Part shown: positions 13,729-21,747 of the stretch, piece by piece
Position numbering within the stretch: position 1 is the stretch's first letter
How the letters are laid out: every line of letters begins with the position of its first letter
From: an uncultured Pelagibacteraceae bacterium
GTDB taxonomy: Bacteria; Pseudomonadota; Alphaproteobacteria; Pelagibacterales; Pelagibacteraceae
DNA: 21,747 nt
Direction: 5' to 3'
NCBI GenBank assembly: GCA_902549785.1
Contig: CACCWT010000011.1
Location: 1-21,747 of the forward strand
Notes under the pieces: generated by a model
Database searches by the model: none
Seen by the model: the letters and a program-made list of their open reading frames with translations, nothing else
What the model was told of the DNA's origin: nothing
Made by a program: the position numbers and the translations under genes

Positions 13729-16211
13729 TATTTTAAGTTAAGTTGTGAAAGTACATTAAATGGATTGTCATTAATATTCTTGTTGGTATCTTTTTTAATT
13801 ACTTTTCTTGATGGTATATATTTAAAGTGAAGATTATTATCTTTCTCGTAAGTTTTGTAATTCATTTGTTTAATTAATTTCACAAAATTTTCTTTATTAC
13901 AACCTAACAAATTCAACATTTCCGGAATTAACTTGATCTCTTTAATTTTATCTTCTGATTTAGTATTAAAAATCATTAAAAACAACCTCTCTAAAATATC
14001 TATTCTAACATATAAATTTTCAAATTTTTCAAAACCACATAGAAGCATTAGATTTTTATTTAACATTTTCTTTTCCTCTAAAAAGTTCAATCCAAAAGTT
14101 GGAGGAGTGAAATCAAAATTTTTTTCATTATAGTTTTTCCATAAAAGAATTCGTAATGATACGGAGCTAGGTTTAAATAATTTAAATAAAAAAACATGAT
14201 ATCTACCAAATTTTACACCTAGATTTCTCAGTTTTTTCCTTTCATCTTGATTAAGTCTTTTTAAATAATTTAAAACCTCATCTCTTTTAACAACTCCATT
14301 ACTTTCATAAAGATGATATGCTAAAGCTCTTATTTCTGAATTATTATCTTTAACATTTTTTAAATCTATTAGACTTTTTAACTCTGTTTCAATTTTTTCA
14401 TTGATCCATTTCTGTAAATAAGAATTTAGTCTTGATTTTTCATTATTCTCAATCATTTCATCAATAATTAATTGAATTTGAGGATTTAAATAATCAGAAC
14501 CAGGAATCAATTTAGCTATTTGATTGTTGTTCCAATAAATTTTAAAATCATCTTTTAGTTCAATCAAACCAGTATCAATTATCTGAGTTATTCTCTTTAT
14601 AATTTCTGGCACAACATTTTGTCTTGCTGCTTTTTTTAGTGATTTTACATCAGCATCTAATGTATCAACTTTTAAGTCTAACTCTAATCTTAGACCCTTT
14701 AAACGTCCAATATACTGTTCATTAATCATTACTTCCTCATCATTAACAATCTCAGTTTCAAAAACTATATCTTGTTTTAAACCTCTAGCTAAAATACTTG
14801 CTCTTTTATCAATAAATGTTTTTGTTAACTCTTCATGAAGTCGATCAGATAGCTTATCTTCAAGTTTTTTAGTTCTTTCTATCCAATAGTCCTGATTTTC
14901 AACCCAATTAGATTTATTTGATACATAAGCCCAAGTTCTAACATTAGCAATTCTATTTGATAAAGAGTCAACATTTCCATCTAATTTATCAAGTAAAGAT
15001 AGTTGCTCCTTCATATAGTGGTTTGGAACTTTTTTATTTCCATTTGTTAAAAAATTAAAAATTTTACTAACAACATCAAAATGATGACCGTAAGTTTTCT
15101 TTACAAAATCAGGTATTTGACAACATTCCCATAGTATCTGTAATATTTCGGAATTATCTGTAATCTCTATGTTTGGTGCTTCTTTTAAAAAATATTTTAA
15201 TACCTTTTCATCTTGGCATTCACTTATTCGTCTAAGCCAATCTTTATGAGGTCTCTCTTCTAAAGATTTTATTAACAAAACTTTATTAGCAAAATTTAAT
15301 TTTGAATTTCTCCAAAAGATCGTTTGTATTTCTGGAAAAGTGTGTGTTTCTAATGCTTCAATTTCCTCAGGCCCAACTTCTTTACATTCTCCAGTTGTGC
15401 CAAATAAGCCATCATTCAAATATCTTCCTGCTCTACCTGCAATTTGTCCAATTTCTGAAATATTTAAATTCCTTAATTTTTTACCATCAAACTTTTTTAA
15501 ATTTGAAAAATAAACGTTATCTAGATCCATATTTATTCCCATTCCAATTGCATCGGTTGCAACTAAATAATCAACATCACCAGATTGATATAGGCTTACT
15601 TGTGAATTTCTTGTCTTGGGACTTAAAGAGCCCATCACAATAGCAGCTCCACCTTTTTGACGCCTAATTAATTCTGCAATTGCATAAACCTCCTCAGTAG
15701 AAAAAGCTATAACAGCACTTTTCCTCTCTATTCTAGAAATTTTTTTATGACCACCAAATGATAATTTTGAGAGTCTTTCTCTATTTTTAAATTCAATATC
15801 ATCATCAAGTTTTTGAATAATATTTTTCATAGAATTTGAACCCATGAGCATAGTAAGTTTTTCACCTCTCATATGTAAAAATCTATCCGTAAAAATATGA
15901 CCTCTTTCGTGGTCATTACACATTTGAATTTCATCTATACCTACAAATTCTAAACTTTTATCTAATGGCATAGATTCCACAGTGCAGAGAAAATACTTTG
16001 CGTTAATTGGAATAATTTTTTCTTCACCTGTTATCAAAGCAACTTTTGATGGATCAACTTTTTTGATAATTTTGTCATAAACTTCTCTTGCTAAAAGTCT
16101 TAAAGGAAAACCAATCATACCCGAATCAAAAGAAAGCATGGTCTCTATGGCTAGGAAAGTTTTTCCAGTATTTGTAGGCCCAAGAACTGCTGTGATTTTA
16201 TTTTTTATCAT
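13728..16211 (-). CDS. Suv3/MgpS-type superfamily 2 helicase
   Basis: An 827-residue ATP-dependent (probably RNA) helicase related to mitochondrial Suv3 and the alphaproteobacterial MgpS-like helicases. Motif I is GPTNTGKT (11-18), motif II is the unusual box DEIQ in GIDEIQMCNDHERGH (93-96), and the second RecA domain has VATDAIGMGINMDLDNV and the motif VI form QIAGRAGR. The long C-terminal half (from about residue 300) is helical and partly basic; I see no clear extra RNA-binding domain. A TTG at 16241 would add ten residues, but the ATG at 16211 starts MIKNKITAVLGPTNTGKT as in related proteins. It is the first gene of the operon leading to carD. The substrate is unknown; RNA processing is inferred from the family. 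Confidence 0.9.
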   Translation of the reverse strand: MIKNKITAVLGPTNTGKTFLAIETMLSFDSGMIGFPLRLLAREVYDKIIKKVDPSKVALITGEEKIIPINAKYFLCTVESMPLDKSLEFVGIDEIQMCNDHERGHIFTDRFLHMRGEKLTMLMGSNSMKNIIQKLDDDIEFKNRERLSKLSFGGHKKISRIERKSAVIAFSTEEVYAIAELIRRQKGGAAIVMGSLSPKTRNSQVSLYQSGDVDYLVATDAIGMGINMDLDNVYFSNLKKFDGKKLRNLNISEIGQIAGRAGRYLNDGLFGTTGECKEVGPEEIEALETHTFPEIQTIFWRNSKLNFANKVLLIKSLEERPHKDWLRRISECQDEKVLKYFLKEAPNIEITDNSEILQILWECCQIPDFVKKTYGHHFDVVSKIFNFLTNGNKKVPNHYMKEQLSLLDKLDGNVDSLSNRIANVRTWAYVSNKSNWVENQDYWIERTKKLEDKLSDRLHEELTKTFIDKRASILARGLKQDIVFETEIVNDEEVMINEQYIGRLKGLRLELDLKVDTLDADVKSLKKAARQNVVPEIIKRITQIIDTGLIELKDDFKIYWNNNQIAKLIPGSDYLNPQIQLIIDEMIENNEKSRLNSYLQKWINEKIETELKSLIDLKNVKDNNSEIRALAYHLYESNGVVKRDEVLNYLKRLNQDERKKLRNLGVKFGRYHVFLFKLFKPSSVSLRILLWKNYNEKNFDFTPPTFGLNFLEEKKMLNKNLMLLCGFEKFENLYVRIDILERLFLMIFNTKSEDKIKEIKLIPEMLNLLGCNKENFVKLIKQMNYKTYEKDNNLHFKYIPSRKVIKKDTNKNINDNPFNVLSQLNLK

Positions 16212-16296
16212 TTCTAGCTTTGGTATGATTTTTTTAACCAATACTATATATTGTTACCATTAAAGAACAAAAATAGGCTAAAACTAGTCCGAATCA

Positions 16297-16324
16297 TTGA
16301 GGAAAAAGTTCTCATTTTTATAAT
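16297..16324 (+). promoter_or_regulatory. Possible sigma70 promoter of acetoacetyl-CoA synthetase gene
   Basis: TTGAGG (16297-16302) and a perfect TATAAT (16319-16324) are separated by 16 nt, which would start transcription near 16331 and give a leader of about 43 nt. It lies in the 162-bp spacer between the divergent helicase and acetoacetyl-CoA synthetase genes. The leader is T/A-rich and lacks a Shine-Dalgarno sequence before the ATG at 16374. Chance occurrence in AT-rich DNA cannot be excluded. Confidence 0.42.
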
Positions 16325-16373
16325 TTAATGTTTTAAGGTTACCATAATTTCAAAAAATTAAATATATTTTTTT

Positions 16374-18332
16374 ATGTCTCAGAAACTGTGGGAAGCTACT
16401 TCTCAAACAAAAAAGAAATCAAATTTATTTGAATTTGAAAAATTTTTATCAAATAAATTTAATTATAAAGCTAAAAAAAATTATAAAAAATTGTTTGATT
16501 GGACAATTAGAAATCCAAAGCTATTTTGGTCTTCAATTTGGGAATATGCAAATATTAAGGGTATCAAAAATGATGAATTTTTTTTTCCAAAAGAAATTAT
16601 CAAAAGCAAATTTTTAGTAAAATCAAAATTAAACTATGCAGAGAATTTGTTATCAAAAAATGACAATTCAAAAGCTGTTACTTTTATTAGTGAAAATGGA
16701 TACAGAGTTGAGAAGTCTTGGAAAGAATTAAATAATGATACTTTAAAAATTATTAATTTTTTTAGAGAAAACAAAATCATAGAAAAAGACAGAATAGCTG
16801 CGTATACGATTAATCAAATTGAGACAGTTGAGTGTTTTTTAGCAGCTAGTGCAATAGGGGCTATATGGTCATCATGTTCCCCAGACTTTGGAATACAAGG
16901 AGTAATAGAAAGATTTTCTCAAATAAAACCAAAACATTTAATCGTCACCGATAGATATTATTATAATGGTAAAGAAATAAATGTTATTGAAAGATTGCCA
17001 GCAATTCTCAAAAAAATTAAATCAATTAAAACTGTGCTCATTATTAACTATCCAGGCAAAAAAAATTTAAAACATAAAAAGCAAAAAGGTACAAAAATTT
17101 TTTACTACAAGAAGTTGAAAAATAATAAAGAAAAAAAGTTTGTATTCAAAAAATTTGATTTTGATAAAGAATTAGCTATTTTGTACTCAAGTGGAACTAC
17201 AGGTAAACCTAAGTGCATTTGTCATAGAGCTGGTGGTGTTTTGCTTCAACATTTAAAAGAACATAAACTTCACTGTAACGTAAAACCAGGTGATAATGTG
17301 TTTTATTTCACTACTTGTGGATGGATGATGTGGAATTGGTTAATGACTTTTTTAGCATCAAAAGCATCTATTGTTCTATTTGATGGTTTCCCAATGCATA
17401 AAAGAAGTGACTTGCTTTTTAAATTAGCTGAAAAAGAGAAAATATCTATGTTTGGAATCAGTGCAAAATATATTGACCAGTTAAAAAAATTAAATTTAAA
17501 CATAAAGAATAAGTATAAACTTAAATATCTTAAGACTATCTGTTCCACTGGATCACCATTATCTCCTGATGGTTTTGATTATGTTTATAAAAATATAAAA
17601 AAAGATGTCCATCTTGCATCGATTGCAGGTGGAACAGACCTCGTCTCATGTTTTGTCTTAGGAAATATTTACTCTCCTGTTTTTAGAGGACAAATTCAGA
17701 ATAATGGATTGGGGATGAATACAGATGTTTTTTCCGAAAGAGGAAAATCGTTAATTAATAGGAAAGGAGAATTAGTTTGTAAATCAGCATTTCCATCAAT
17801 GCCAATTTATTTTTGGAATGATAAAAATAATAAAAAATATAAGTCTGCATATTTTGAGAAATATAAAAATGTTTGGCATCATGGAGATTATGCAGAGAGA
17901 AAATCTAATGGTGGATATATTATTTATGGAAGATCAGATGCAACACTTAACCCTGGGGGTGCCAGACTAGGCACTGCTGAGATATATTCTATTGTTGATA
18001 AATTTAATGAAGTAAGAGAGTCTATAGTTATTGGACAGCAATGGGATAATGATGTGAGAATTATTTTATTCATAGTTTTAAAAACCCCAAAAACACTTAA
18101 TGAAAAATTAATTATAAAATTAAAAAAGGCTATTCGTCAAAATGCATCCCCACGTCATGTACCAAAGAAAATTATTGAAGTTTCAGATATTCCAAGAACA
18201 AAAAATGGAAAGATAGTTGAGCTTGCGGTTAAAAATATTATTGAGGGAAACAAAATAAAAAATATTCAAGCATTAATAAATCCCTCAATTTTACAAGAAT
18301 ATAAAAACATGAAGGAGCTTAAGAAACCATAA
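16374..18332 (+). CDS. aacS: Acetoacetyl-CoA synthetase
   Basis: An ANL-superfamily ligase that activates acetoacetate to acetoacetyl-CoA with ATP. The 652-residue length and whole-length pattern match AacS rather than acetyl-CoA synthetase. The N-terminal linker domain has LFDWTIRNPKLFWSSIWEYA (about 41-60). Then follow IGAIWSSCSPDFG, the P-loop LYSSGTTGKPKCICHRAGGV near 270, CGWMMWNWL, STGSPLSPDGFDYVY and WHHGDYAE, and the C-terminal acylation-site segment IPRTKNGKIVELAVK near 606-620, whose Lys is usually catalytic. In relatives it feeds ketone bodies or butyrate/PHB intermediates into acetoacetyl-CoA. It stands alone, with a possible promoter 50 nt upstream and a 76-bp gap before the TRAP genes, so no partner is visible. 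Confidence 0.93.
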   Translation: MSQKLWEATSQTKKKSNLFEFEKFLSNKFNYKAKKNYKKLFDWTIRNPKLFWSSIWEYANIKGIKNDEFFFPKEIIKSKFLVKSKLNYAENLLSKNDNSKAVTFISENGYRVEKSWKELNNDTLKIINFFRENKIIEKDRIAAYTINQIETVECFLAASAIGAIWSSCSPDFGIQGVIERFSQIKPKHLIVTDRYYYNGKEINVIERLPAILKKIKSIKTVLIINYPGKKNLKHKKQKGTKIFYYKKLKNNKEKKFVFKKFDFDKELAILYSSGTTGKPKCICHRAGGVLLQHLKEHKLHCNVKPGDNVFYFTTCGWMMWNWLMTFLASKASIVLFDGFPMHKRSDLLFKLAEKEKISMFGISAKYIDQLKKLNLNIKNKYKLKYLKTICSTGSPLSPDGFDYVYKNIKKDVHLASIAGGTDLVSCFVLGNIYSPVFRGQIQNNGLGMNTDVFSERGKSLINRKGELVCKSAFPSMPIYFWNDKNNKKYKSAYFEKYKNVWHHGDYAERKSNGGYIIYGRSDATLNPGGARLGTAEIYSIVDKFNEVRESIVIGQQWDNDVRIILFIVLKTPKTLNEKLIIKLKKAIRQNASPRHVPKKIIEVSDIPRTKNGKIVELAVKNIIEGNKIKNIQALINPSILQEYKNMKELKKP

Positions 18333-18368
18333 TTATATTTAAATTTATATAGACAATAATATTTGATT

Positions 18369-18390
18369 GTTATTAAATAGTATTAATAAC
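18369..18390. promoter_or_regulatory. Inverted repeat (possible operator or leader hairpin) before the TAXI gene
   Basis: GTTATTAA (18369-18376) and TTAATAAC (18383-18390) form a perfect 8-bp dyad with a 6-bp spacer, ending 9 nt before the GGAG ribosome site of the TAXI binding-protein gene. It could be an operator for a dimeric repressor or a leader stem-loop. All but two of its paired positions are A-T, so chance is a real alternative. Confidence 0.35.
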
Positions 18391-18408
18391 GAATAGATTG
18401 GAGAAAAT

Positions 18409-19416
18409 ATGTTTAAAAAATTATTTAAAAGTTCTCTAATGATTTTATTCCTGATGATTGGTTTATCAGGAAAATCATTTGCACAAGAACTTAAATTTTT
18501 TACGATTGGTACAGGTGGTACTGCTTACACTTATTATCCAGTTGGAGGTATGATTGCTAATGCAATTTCAAAACCACCAGGATCTAGAGAGTGTGGTAAA
18601 GGTGGAAGCTGTGGAGTACCAAATCTGATAGCATCAGCTGTTTCATCAAGAGGATCAGTTGATAATGTAAATGCAATAATCTCAGGATTAAGAAATTCAG
18701 GTTTTGCACAATCGGATGTTGCTTACTGGGCATATACTGGAACTGGGACAATGGAAGGAAAAGAACCTGCAAAAGATTTAAGAACTATTGCTGCTCTTTT
18801 TCAAGAACATATACATTTAGTAGCGCTTAAAAAAAGTAATATTAATTCAGTAAAAGACTTAAAAGGAAAAAGAGTTTCACTAGATGAACCTGGATCTGGA
18901 ACATATGTTGATGCTAAATTAATATTGGAGTCTAATGGATTAAGCACAAGCGATGTAAAAGCTGAAGCATTGAAAGGTAAAGCTGCAACAGATGCTCTAA
19001 GAAATGGTAAAGTTGATGCAATCTTTGTTGTTGCAGGCTATCCAACTGGTGCAATCGTAGAACTAGCATCTGCAGTTGATATAAAACTAGTTCCAATCGA
19101 TGGCGCAGGAGCTAAAGCGTTGACTTCAAAATATGGTTTTTTCTCAGAAAGCCCAATTCCTTCAGGAACATATGAAGGTGTTGATCAAGTTAACACTGTA
19201 GCAGTAGGCGCTCAATGGTTTACATCAGCTAAAGAAGATAGTGAATTAATTTACCAAATTACTAAAGCTTTATGGAATAAAGAGTCTAGAAAGCTTATGG
19301 ATGTTGGTCATGCTAAGGGAAAAACTATAACACCTGACACAGCTCTTTCCGGAGTAGGTGTACCACTACACCCTGGTGCAGAAAAGTTCTATAAAGAAGC
19401 AGGACTTTTAAATTAA
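18409..19416 (+). CDS. TAXI-family TRAP transporter solute-binding protein
   Basis: The periplasmic substrate-capturing subunit of a tripartite ATP-independent (TRAP) transporter of the TAXI class. The 335-residue precursor has a clear Sec signal (residues 1-25, cleavage after SFA). The mature protein opens with the TAXI signature TIGTGGTAYTYYPVGG (about 32-47), then VSSRGSVDNVNAI, later KDLKGKRVSLDEPGSGTYVDA, and LHPGAEKFYKEAG at the C-terminus. Cys62 and Cys68 in the mature protein could form a disulfide. A good ribosome site GGAG (18400-18403) precedes the ATG by 5 nt, in contrast to most genes here, suggesting high expression. A perfect hairpin separates it from the permease. The ligand cannot be told from sequence; some TAXI proteins bind glutamate or C4-dicarboxylates. 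Confidence 0.95.
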   Translation: MFKKLFKSSLMILFLMIGLSGKSFAQELKFFTIGTGGTAYTYYPVGGMIANAISKPPGSRECGKGGSCGVPNLIASAVSSRGSVDNVNAIISGLRNSGFAQSDVAYWAYTGTGTMEGKEPAKDLRTIAALFQEHIHLVALKKSNINSVKDLKGKRVSLDEPGSGTYVDAKLILESNGLSTSDVKAEALKGKAATDALRNGKVDAIFVVAGYPTGAIVELASAVDIKLVPIDGAGAKALTSKYGFFSESPIPSGTYEGVDQVNTVAVGAQWFTSAKEDSELIYQITKALWNKESRKLMDVGHAKGKTITPDTALSGVGVPLHPGAEKFYKEAGLLN

Positions 19417-19431
19417 ATCTTAAAATCAATT

Positions 19432-19458
19432 TGCCCTAGATCAATTAGATCTAGGGCA
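19432..19458 (+). other. Perfect 11-bp intergenic hairpin between TAXI protein and permease
   Basis: TGCCCTAGATC (19432-19442) pairs perfectly with GATCTAGGGCA (19448-19458) around the loop AATTA. It starts 15 nt after the TAXI stop and ends 5 nt before the permease ATG, occupying the place where a ribosome site would be. The following bases TTATT are too poor in T for a strong terminator. It most likely stabilises the upstream mRNA 3' end or restrains translation of the permease, giving more binding protein than permease. This use of intercistronic hairpins is known for binding-protein operons; its role here is inferred. Confidence 0.85.
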
Positions 19459-19463
19459 TTATT

Positions 19464-21449
19464 ATGTCCCAATTTAATATCTCACCTGATGAAGTTGCAA
19501 AACTTGAAGAAAAATTTGAGATAAAAAGTAACGAAAGAAAGTTAAAAAATTTATTAAAAACATTGACCTTTGTTGCCTTGGTTGCAATGTCAATTTACCA
19601 TTTTTATGCCTCTGGATTTGGAACTATAAGAGACATTCTTCATAGAGGTATTCATATTTCTTTTGTTGTAGGTCTTGTATTTTTATTTTATGGATGGAAA
19701 AATTTTGGGGATAAACAGTCTAAAAACAAAGTTCCATTAATAGATATTTTTTTTTCAATTTTAGTGGTTATAACTGCACTTTATTTACCATTATTGCCCC
19801 CAGAAATATTAGCTAGCAGAGTTGGAAATCCCTCGAGCACTGAAGTTATAATGGGTTCCATTCTTATAATTTTAACACTAGAAGCCGCGAGAAGATCTAT
19901 AGGATATACGCTTCCATTAATATGCATAATATTTATGATTTTTGCACTTTATGGCCCTTTTTTTCCTGGAGCTTTAAAACATGGTGGCAGTAGTTGGGCC
20001 GGTTTTGTTAATCACATTTATATAACTAACCAAGGAATTTATGGGATTGCAGTGGGTGTGATGGCCCAATATGTATTCTTATTCATTCTGTTTGGTGTGC
20101 TTGCAACAAGAATAGGTTTAGGCCAATTATTTATTGATTTAGCAATGGTGATAGCTGGAAGGTATTCAGGTGGACCAGCAAAAGTCGCAATTTTTTCATC
20201 AGCTTTTCTTGGAACCATATCTGGATCTTCAATTGCGAATACAGTTACAACTGGTTCTCTTACAATTCCAGCAATGAAAAAAGTTGGTTACCCTCCACAT
20301 TTTTCTGGAGCCGTTGAAGCCACAGCTTCTACTGGAGGACAAATAACACCTCCCATTTTAGGAGCAGCAGCTTTTATTATGGTTGAATATTTAGAATTAC
20401 CTTTAAGAGATATTTTGGCAGCAGCATTAATTCCTGCTTTGCTTCATTATTTTGGAATTTTTGTGATGGTTCATTTAGAGGCAAAAAAATTAGGTCTGAG
20501 AGGTTTAAATGAAAGTGAAGTTCCAAAATTTATTAGAATAATAAGAGATAATTGGCTAGCAATTGTTCCATTATTTTTACTAGTATATTTAATATTGATT
20601 GGTCGTACTCCAGATTATGCTGCAGTAAATGGAATAATTGCTTGTGTAGTCATTGGATTTATAAGGAAAAAAAATAGACTTACTTTTAATGATTTATTTG
20701 AGTGCCTAGCCAGAGGTGCAAAAAATACTTTAGCAGTTGGAGCAGCTGCTACTTCAATAGGTATAATAGTTGGTGTAGTTACATTAACTGGAGTAGGTTT
20801 TAGATTAGGATATGTAGTAATTCAAACAGCAGGAGATATTGGTGGATTCTTCTTAAATTTTTTACCATTTAACTATTTTACACTTCAAGATCTGACATTA
20901 TTTTTTTCTTTAATATTAATTGCAATATCATGCATATTCATGGGTACAGGAGTTCCAACTACTGCAACTTACATAATTCTTGTTGCCGTTGCCGCTCCTG
21001 CTCTCACTCAATTACAAATTGAGCCCATTGTTTCTCACTTTTTTGTGTTTTATTATGGTGTTTTAGCAGACATAACACCACCTGTTGCTCTTGCAGCATA
21101 TGCTGCTGCTGGTATAGCAGGATCAAATCCATTTACCACGGGTAATACTGCATTTAGATTAGGAATTGCAAAAGCACTTGTGCCTTTTGTGTTTGTTTAC
21201 TCTCCATCACTACTATTAGTTGCGCAAGGATTCAATTTCTATGACTTTTTTGTAACTTTGGTATCTGCAATGATTGGAATTGGATTAATTGGAATTGGCT
21301 TTACAGGTTATTTATTTAAATCAGTAACTACGTTTCAAAGATGGTATCTTGGTGTAATTTCATTACTATTTATTGCACCAGGATTAAGTTCATCAATTAT
21401 TGGCTTAGTTTTAGTATTACCAGTCTTTGTTCTTCAATTGAGAAAATAA
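19464..21449 (+). CDS. TRAP transporter fused permease (4TM/12TM, TAXI type)
   Basis: A 661-residue inner-membrane protein in which the small (DctQ-like, 4 TM) and large (DctM-like, 12 TM) TRAP subunits are fused, as is usual for TAXI systems. The N-terminal ~35 residues are charged and cytoplasmic. Membrane segments begin near residue 33. The DctM part shows SAFLGTISGSSIANTVTTGSL and a region near residue 490-510 with FMGTGVPTTATY, both hallmark motifs of the transport domain, plus GVLADITPPVALAAYAAAGIAG. Transport would be driven by a Na+ or H+ gradient rather than ATP. It follows the TAXI gene after 47 bp containing a perfect hairpin and has no ribosome site of its own. Its end is 3 bp from the convergent thioesterase gene. 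Confidence 0.94.
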   Translation: MSQFNISPDEVAKLEEKFEIKSNERKLKNLLKTLTFVALVAMSIYHFYASGFGTIRDILHRGIHISFVVGLVFLFYGWKNFGDKQSKNKVPLIDIFFSILVVITALYLPLLPPEILASRVGNPSSTEVIMGSILIILTLEAARRSIGYTLPLICIIFMIFALYGPFFPGALKHGGSSWAGFVNHIYITNQGIYGIAVGVMAQYVFLFILFGVLATRIGLGQLFIDLAMVIAGRYSGGPAKVAIFSSAFLGTISGSSIANTVTTGSLTIPAMKKVGYPPHFSGAVEATASTGGQITPPILGAAAFIMVEYLELPLRDILAAALIPALLHYFGIFVMVHLEAKKLGLRGLNESEVPKFIRIIRDNWLAIVPLFLLVYLILIGRTPDYAAVNGIIACVVIGFIRKKNRLTFNDLFECLARGAKNTLAVGAAATSIGIIVGVVTLTGVGFRLGYVVIQTAGDIGGFFLNFLPFNYFTLQDLTLFFSLILIAISCIFMGTGVPTTATYIILVAVAAPALTQLQIEPIVSHFFVFYYGVLADITPPVALAAYAAAGIAGSNPFTTGNTAFRLGIAKALVPFVFVYSPSLLLVAQGFNFYDFFVTLVSAMIGIGLIGIGFTGYLFKSVTTFQRWYLGVISLLFIAPGLSSSIIGLVLVLPVFVLQLRK

Positions 21450-21452
21450 AAT

Positions 21453-21747
21453 TTATCCACCTAAGCCAGCATTTGGAAGAGGTCTTCTTAAAATTTTCCA
21501 AATTCCAACTGCACTTGCAATTAATTTATTTTTATACTTGAGTTTGCAATTTATAAATACCATTGACTTTGTAACTTTTTGAATTTCTACCGTTCCCAAT
21601 AATTCATCTCCAATGTTAGATGGAGCTATAAATTTTATATCCAATGAAATAGTTACACACGGTTTATTTCCACTTGCTCTGTGACAAGCTGTACCTGCAC
21701 CTGCATCAATGATTGTACAAATATAACCACCATGAGTTATCCCAGCT
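21453..21747 (-). CDS. PaaI/YdiI-like hotdog thioesterase (partial, 5' end outside window)
   Basis: Only the 3' part is present: 97 codons can be read from the window edge to the TAA at 21455-21453. The first visible residues are AGITHGGYICTIIDAGAGTA, the classic HGG-x4-x2-D helix start of the PaaI-type hotdog fold, followed by strands VTISLDIKFIAPSNIGDELLGTVEI and a closing KLIASAVGIWKILR. Such proteins hydrolyse acyl- or aryl-CoA thioesters; the catalytic Asp expected in the long helix appears to be the Asp at visible residue 15. The substrate is unknown. The gene is convergent with the TRAP permease, with a 3-bp gap. An in-frame TTG at 21644 is not the start, because the conserved HGG lies upstream of it. 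Confidence 0.85.
   Translation of the reverse strand, partial: AGITHGGYICTIIDAGAGTACHRASGNKPCVTISLDIKFIAPSNIGDELLGTVEIQKVTKSMVFINCKLKYKNKLIASAVGIWKILRRPLPNAGLGG

Noticed and set aside
15302..15643. 113-codon ORF on the + strand inside the helicase gene
   Set aside because: It is antisense to conserved helicase motifs, begins without a ribosome site and has no recognisable protein pattern.
21453..21461. TTATCCACC, one mismatch from a DnaA box
   Set aside because: It is simply the last Gly-Gly codons and stop of the thioesterase gene, isolated, and far from any other box.

Overview
The window looks like chromosome from a SAR11-type (Pelagibacterales) alphaproteobacterium. The evidence is very low GC, Lys/Ile/Asn-rich proteins, tightly packed genes with overlapping ends, and alphaproteobacterial gene clusters: rpsT-dnaA-dnaN, argH-(lptM-like)-lysA opposite a tlpA-like gene, and helicase-fdxA-carD. 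A TAXI-type TRAP transporter and acetoacetyl-CoA synthetase fit a marine heterotroph. The lineage call rests on protein appearance and gene order, not on a database search. I see no insertion sequence, phage gene, CRISPR array or toxin-antitoxin pair; this is a streamlined core region.

Layout. 1-3083 (+): ribosomal protein S20, then the replication pair dnaA and dnaN, which overlap. 3080-6547 (-): argH, a 54-residue lipoprotein gene resembling lptM, lysA and plsC, read as one operon that converges on dnaN. 6571-8385 (+): a TlpA-like thioredoxin, a serine esterase and a conserved HNH protein. 8386-9996 (-): yqaA-type membrane protein, dsbB and coq7. 10054-11848 (+): tRNA-Leu(CAA), followed after only 7 nt by a long-chain acyl-CoA synthetase. 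11849-12180: a gene-poor stretch holding a promoter, leader hairpin, ribosome site, a 27-codon extremely basic peptide gene and a strong terminator. 12181-16211 (-): a Suv3/MgpS-type helicase, a TerB-like protein, a 7Fe ferredoxin and CarD with a long Lys-rich tail. 16374-18332 (+): acetoacetyl-CoA synthetase. 18409-21449 (+): a TAXI binding protein and a fused TRAP permease separated by a perfect 11-bp hairpin. 21453-end (-): 3' part of a PaaI-like thioesterase gene.

How the genes fit together. dnaA/dnaN supply replication initiation and the sliding clamp. argH and lysA finish arginine and lysine synthesis. plsC and the acyl-CoA synthetase serve phospholipids and fatty acids. TlpA, DsbB and possibly the LptM-like lipoprotein concern envelope thiol chemistry. 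coq7 makes ubiquinone for aerobic respiration. AacS and the TRAP transporter bring in carbon. The most unusual part is 11958-12182 with the neighbouring carD: a separately expressed peptide with 20 Lys/Arg in 27 residues, next to a transcription regulator whose first 60 residues include 28 lysines. Both look like histone-tail-like nucleic-acid-binding polypeptides of uncharacterised role.
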